A stretch of 5,358 nt of DNA from contig PMLN01000223.1 of the NCBI GenBank assembly GCA_003158885.1, forward strand, positions 15,422 through 20,779. Reading direction: 5' to 3'. Below, piece by piece: positions 4,768 to 5,358 of the stretch. Below the pieces are notes generated by a model. The model had not been told where the DNA came from, ran no database searches, and saw nothing but the letters and a program-made list of their open reading frames with translations. Source of the DNA: Anaerolineae bacterium (GTDB lineage Bacteria; Chloroflexota; Anaerolineae; Anaerolineales; Villigracilaceae). Both the position numbers and the translations under genes were made by a program. Every line of letters begins with the position of its first letter. Position 1 is the first letter of the stretch.

Positions 4768-5148
4768 ATGGCTGCCAACCCAAAGACCGTGATGATCGTG
4801 GAAGATGAACCAGACGCCGCAGAACTTTTTGCGGAGATGATGCGCGTGAGCGGATACCGGGTGCTCAAGGCATCTGCGAGCGCACTCGCCATGAGGATGA
4901 TCACCGAGCAAAAACCGGACGTCATCATTCTGGATATCATGATGCCCGATATTTCAGGCCTCGAGATATTGCATTTCATGCAGCGTGAAGCGGACCTGGC
5001 AAAAATCCCGGTGGTGGTGGTTTCGGCCAAAAGCATGCCGTCGGACGTACGCGACGGATTGGATGCGGGGGCTTCCATTTATCTCACCAAGCCGGTCGGT
5101 TTCGCAGACTTGAAGAGCGCGGTCGAACGCGCTTTGAAGGATTCATAA
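4768..5148 (+). CDS. Stand-alone receiver-domain response regulator
   Basis: A 126-residue protein that is a single CheY-like receiver domain with no output domain. The acidic pocket is E12-D13 in V-M-I-V-E-D-E; the phosphoacceptor is D56 in V-I-I-L-D-I-M-M-P; the switch positions are S86 (V-V-V-V-S-A-K-S) and Y105; and the conserved lysine is K108 in L-T-K-P-V. All residues needed for phosphorylation are present. Such proteins work through protein contacts in a phosphorelay or on a partner enzyme. No histidine kinase is encoded in the window, so its partner is elsewhere. The start is the first ATG after a plausible extended -10 promoter. Six nt after its stop comes the ThpR-like gene, so the two are probably one operon. 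The family is certain; the pathway is unknown. Confidence 0.93.
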   Translation: MAANPKTVMIVEDEPDAAELFAEMMRVSGYRVLKASASALAMRMITEQKPDVIILDIMMPDISGLEILHFMQREADLAKIPVVVVSAKSMPSDVRDGLDAGASIYLTKPVGFADLKSAVERALKDS

Positions 5149-5154
5149 ACCGGC

Positions 5155-5358
5155 ATGGGTCTCCTGCGCGCCTTCATCGCGGTGGAAATTCCATCCACAG
5201 TTCAAGATACAATCCACGAATCCACGGCCAGCCTGCGTAAAACGCTGGGCGAGGGATTAATCCGATGGGTACCGCCCCACAACGTTCATTTGACGCTGAA
5301 GTTCCTGGGGGATGTCTCGCCCGCCAGCCTGGAACTGATCAAACACATGCTGAGCGCG
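5155..5358 (+). CDS. thpR: RNA 2',3'-cyclic phosphodiesterase (ThpR/LigT-like), 5' part
   Basis: The first 68 codons of a gene cut by the right edge of the window. The translation begins M-G-L-L-R-A-F-I-A-V-E-I-P and carries R-W-V-P-P-H-N-V-H-L-T-L-K-F-L-G-D (37-53), the hallmark of the 2H phosphoesterase ThpR/LigT family, with H45-x-T47 as the first of the two catalytic HxT motifs. The second motif would lie beyond the edge; the full protein should be about 180-200 residues. Family enzymes hydrolyse RNA 2',3'-cyclic phosphates, and some ligate tRNA halves in vitro. The ATG is 6 nt after the receiver-domain gene; AAGGAT (5137-5142), inside the end of that gene, is a distant candidate ribosome site, so coupled translation is likely. 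The family call is strong despite truncation. Confidence 0.9.
   Translation, partial: MGLLRAFIAVEIPSTVQDTIHESTASLRKTLGEGLIRWVPPHNVHLTLKFLGDVSPASLELIKHMLSA

Overview
The window reads as a chromosomal piece of a Chloroflexota bacterium, most likely class Anaerolineae. This is inferred from the style of the genes: a lipoprotein with an NBR1-type Ig-like domain behind a P/T-rich linker, a short ECF-type sigma factor followed by a small zinc-finger (zf-HC2) protein, a DUF1684 protein, and purine-rich degenerate repeats between genes. No rRNA, tRNA, CRISPR array, transposase or phage gene was recognised. The last gene runs off the right edge.

Layout. Positions 24-1117 (minus) hold an enoyl-ACP reductase III (FabL)-like SDR enzyme followed by a small DUF2442 protein. 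Positions 1313-2596 (minus) hold a secreted lipoprotein in which an NBR1-type Ig-like domain lies between two copies of a second beta-rich domain. A divergent promoter region follows. Positions 2794-3858 (plus) hold a sigma-70 family factor and a soluble ZAS-type protein, probably its anti-sigma factor, separated by a palindrome-rich spacer. Positions 3857-4154 hold no convincing gene. They contain a repeat tract, a short GC-rich hairpin and a 144-bp imperfect palindrome that overlaps the stop codon of the DUF1684 gene (4149-4661, minus). Divergent from that gene, a stand-alone receiver-domain response regulator (4768-5148, plus) is followed 6 nt later by the 5' end of an RNA 2',3'-cyclic phosphodiesterase (ThpR/LigT-like) gene.

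How it fits together. The sigma/ZAS pair is the clearest functional module: a transcription switch whose targets are not visible here. The divergent lipoprotein could be a target, but that is conjecture. The FabL-like enzyme would act in the last reduction of fatty-acid elongation. The receiver and ThpR genes look co-transcribed. The sigma and receiver genes both have a good extended -10 promoter so close to the start codon that the mRNAs would be nearly leaderless.

The least explained material is non-coding: related A/G-rich degenerate repeats on both sides of the sigma/ZAS module, a palindrome cluster inside it, and the 144-bp palindromic element. Two reading frames (SDR and sigma) extend upstream through repeat or promoter DNA, and their likely starts are well inside the longest ORF.
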